Assembly (NCBI GenBank): GCA_023400405.1
Contig: JAEXFD010000048.1
Coordinates: 1 to 64,000 of the forward strand
DNA from: Pseudomonadota bacterium
GTDB lineage: Bacteria; Pseudomonadota; Alphaproteobacteria; Sphingomonadales; Sphingomonadaceae
Length of the DNA: 64,000 bases
Reading direction: 5' to 3'
Shown: positions 62,617 through 64,000 of the stretch, piece after piece
Layout of the letters: every line of letters begins with the position of its first letter
Position numbering within the stretch: the first letter of the stretch is position 1
Made by a program: the position numbers and the translations under genes
The notes under the pieces: generated by a model
Seen by the model: only the letters and a program-made list of their open reading frames with translations
What the model was told of the DNA's origin: nothing
Database searches by the model: none

Positions 62617-62842
62617 GATCGCCGCCCTTGCGCCGGGCGTTCGACCAGGCCTCGATATCGTCGATATGGTAATACCAGGCGCGACCATGCAGGCGGCAGA
62701 CCGGCCCACGCCCCTCGGCGCGCATGCCCTTCAGGGTGCTGGGCGCGAGCCCGAGATGGAAGGCGGTCTGCTTGGCGGTGAGGAAGGGGCAGGTCTCACG
62801 CGCCTGTTGGGCGCGCGCGGCAGTGTCGTCGGGGTCGGCCAT
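62609..62842 (-). CDS. ICE helix-turn-helix protein
   Basis: 77 residues. AlpA/excisionase-like HTH: CPFLTAKQTAFHLGLAPSTLKGMRAEGRGPVCRLHGRAWYYHIDDIEAW. Usual neighbour of traF in this ICE family; may regulate the transfer operon. Start ATG at 62842. Confidence 0.82.
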   Translation of the reverse strand: MADPDDTAARAQQARETCPFLTAKQTAFHLGLAPSTLKGMRAEGRGPVCRLHGRAWYYHIDDIEAWSNARRKGGDHG

Positions 62843-63002
62843 GGCACGGGTCCGTTGTATGGCGGCCGCCGGATCGCGCCGCCCGGACACCCAACTGAAC
62901 CTCGAAAGCCCCGCCCGGCAGGGTCGAAATCGGGCATGTGCGTTTTCGACCCCCGTGCCGGCGAGGTGATCCGCGCCCGGTCAGGGCGCGGATCGGACCA
63001 GC

Positions 63003-63323
63003 TCAGTCGGCCGGGTTCCAGATGATGGCGAAGGCGTCGTCATCGTCCTGGCCGGCGGCACGGCCGAGATTGGCGTAGAGCCGGCGCGGCCCGAACTCGG
63101 GGGCGGCGAGGCTCAGCGAGACATAGTCGTTGCCGGACATCTCGCCGCGGCGGTTCCAGCCGGCGCCGAGTTCGACGCCGCCCGCCATGACGACATAGTC
63201 GGGCTGGGTATCCTTGGTCTTGCGGCTGTTCGGCACGATGGTGATGCCGGTGCGGATCGAGAGGGTCCGAAGCTCGCCCTTGAAGCCGTTTCCTTCGCGG
63301 GTGACATAACCGATGGCGGACAT
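63003..63323 (-). CDS. DUF736 protein
   Basis: 106 residues, DUF736. MSAIGYVTREGNGFKGELRTLSIRTGITIVPN and GRRLYANLGRAAGQDDDDAFAIIWNP are diagnostic. AGGAG upstream. Small beta-rich, ICE-specific; unknown function, abundant in conjugative islands. Confidence 0.93.
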   Translation of the reverse strand: MSAIGYVTREGNGFKGELRTLSIRTGITIVPNSRKTKDTQPDYVVMAGGVELGAGWNRRGEMSGNDYVSLSLAAPEFGPRRLYANLGRAAGQDDDDAFAIIWNPAD

Positions 63324-63852
63324 TGCAGGTCTCCTTGAGATGCTCGCCCGAACCGTTCCGGGCGATGGGCGGACCTCAGGGACGGCCAGCCGGACACCCG
63401 AACCGGCAGGCCGAAGCGCCAGCGGAGGACCGGAGCCCAAGGCTTATTTGGAGCGCAGCGGCCGCGAGGAGCCCGCGCCAGCGGGCGGGGAAATAAGTCG
63501 GCGGGCGATGGTTTCGGGAGGCTGGCGACCGTTCCAGGTCATGCGCCCAAGGAGCCGAGAACGGTGCGGAATATGCCTGATGGAGACCGGGTCCAGCCTA
63601 GAACGAACCTCCGCGAGAGGCCGCAGGCGCTGTCGGATCCCGATCCACGGCCCCCGTCGAGACCGCACTGCCAGACCCTCACCCTGCCGGCAAGTCGGGC
63701 CGCGGCGCGGCACGTGGGTCCCCACGGAGCGCGGCCAGATGCGCAACGGCTTGTGGGTAATCCGCCCAACCACCACTTCCGCAGGCCAGGTTCGCACCGT
63801 GCGGGCTATGGCATGATCGGTTGCGACGTGATCGGCAAAGGAAGAACACGGG
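63324..63852. other. Long non-coding region with nested inverted repeat
   Basis: ~530 bp without a supported gene between divergent genes. CTTATTT (63443-63449) and AAATAAG (63491-63497) flank a GCCCGC-gcca-GCGGGC hairpin (63471-63486). It should hold the promoter of the DUF736 operon; an operator or second transfer-origin-like structure is possible. Confidence 0.45.
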
Positions 63853-64000
63853 ATGGCAGGCACAAGCTGGGCGGATATCCAGGAAGCGCGACGCGCAGTT
63901 CTCGCGGCGATGCCACGCGACAAGTTCCTGAAGACGATCCTCCAAGGCGTGATGCGCACTGCGCGGGACAAGCAAAATCCGATCCGGGGCAACCTCGTGG
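63853..64000 (+). CDS. Partial ORF at right edge, unknown
   Basis: 49 codons visible, open at the window edge. Starts MAGTSWADIQEARRAVLAAM after AAAGGAAG. Helical, basic, no recognised motif. Divergent from DUF736. Confidence 0.5.
   Translation, partial: MAGTSWADIQEARRAVLAAMPRDKFLKTILQGVMRTARDKQNPIRGNLV

Larger units (their letters stand above)
45660..64000. mobile_element. Degraded trb/traG-type integrative conjugative element with cargo
   Basis: From the tRNA-Glu to the window edge, the genes are those of a trb-type ICE common in Sphingomonadales and Rhizobiales: DUF2274, trbI, traG (N-terminal part), DUF3363 relaxase, transglycosylase, TraF-type S26 peptidase, HTH and DUF736. The mating-pair genes trbB to trbF are deleted, with traG fused to trbG. 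No integrase is in the window, so it lies beyond the right edge or is lost. The right border and attR are not visible. Confidence 0.8.

Noticed and set aside
63444..63992. 182-codon minus-strand ORF at the right end
   Set aside because: Very Arg-rich, no family pattern, no ribosome binding site, overlaps a better plus-strand start at 63853.
1..64000. CRISPR array or rRNA operon
   Set aside because: No regularly spaced direct repeats and no rRNA-like stretch seen on either strand.

Overview
The window is a high-GC alphaproteobacterial chromosome segment, most likely from a Sphingomonas-type member of the Sphingomonadales. Supporting signs are a CckA-type hybrid kinase, an alphaproteobacterial SOS box (GAAC-N7-GAAC) in front of recA, UPF0262, DUF1285, DUF2849 and DUF934 proteins, and a TonB-ExbB-ExbD-ExbD operon. 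It has two parts: core chromosome from 1 to about 45,660, and a degraded integrative and conjugative element (ICE) with cargo from about 45,660 to the right edge, beginning next to a tRNA-Glu gene.

Core region. A thiolase and a PilZ protein are followed by an assimilatory sulfate operon (SUMT methyltransferase, DUF2849, siroheme sulfite/nitrite reductase, DUF934, APS-type CysH) on the plus strand. Next come an ExaC/AldB-type aldehyde dehydrogenase and an AcoR-like regulator that lacks the AAA+ domain, with a perfect TGTCTC-N6-GAGACA site between them. Then: dnaB; a UPF0262-GH25-cytidine deaminase operon; two orphan small genes; an ABC-F ATPase; an ABC exporter pair; dcd; a small TPR protein; the tonB operon with a clear terminator; folB-like aldolase; a serine hydrolase with a TPR tail; GST and GNAT genes; a DUF1285-NUDIX-CCA transferase operon that collides with a GGDEF-EAL gene; parC; a threonine aldolase preceded by a leader that resembles a compact SAM-I-family riboswitch; a LysR regulator; recA; a MOSC protein; a CheY-like receiver; cckA; an M13 peptidase; DUF2062; smpB and recJ.

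ICE region. From the tRNA outward the order is a hypothetical gene, DUF6771, an AlpA-like HTH, DUF2274, trbI, then an in-frame fusion of the first part of traG to the last part of trbG. The genes that normally lie between them (trbB to trbF) are absent, so the mating pore is lost and the element cannot be self-transmissible. Beyond lie the relaxase (DUF3363 type), a candidate oriT in front of it, a transglycosylase, a TraF-type S26 peptidase, an HTH protein and DUF736. The remaining backbone could still allow mobilisation in trans.

Cargo between traG and the relaxase is the most interesting part: an unknown 438-residue protein, a DinJ/RelE-type toxin-antitoxin pair with a perfect operator palindrome, a fused nucleotidyltransferase-HEPN protein, and, divergent from it, a 1304-residue SMC/Rad50-like ATPase with a CPVC zinc-hook-like motif and two tandem LexA/S24-like C-terminal modules. 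The shared 311-bp intergenic region holds a 29-bp palindrome. A second cargo site carries a PD-(D/E)XK-like nuclease candidate with a contiguous small partner. The divergent ATPase/MNT-HEPN pair is my best candidate for an undescribed, probably defensive, system; that role is inference from architecture and location.
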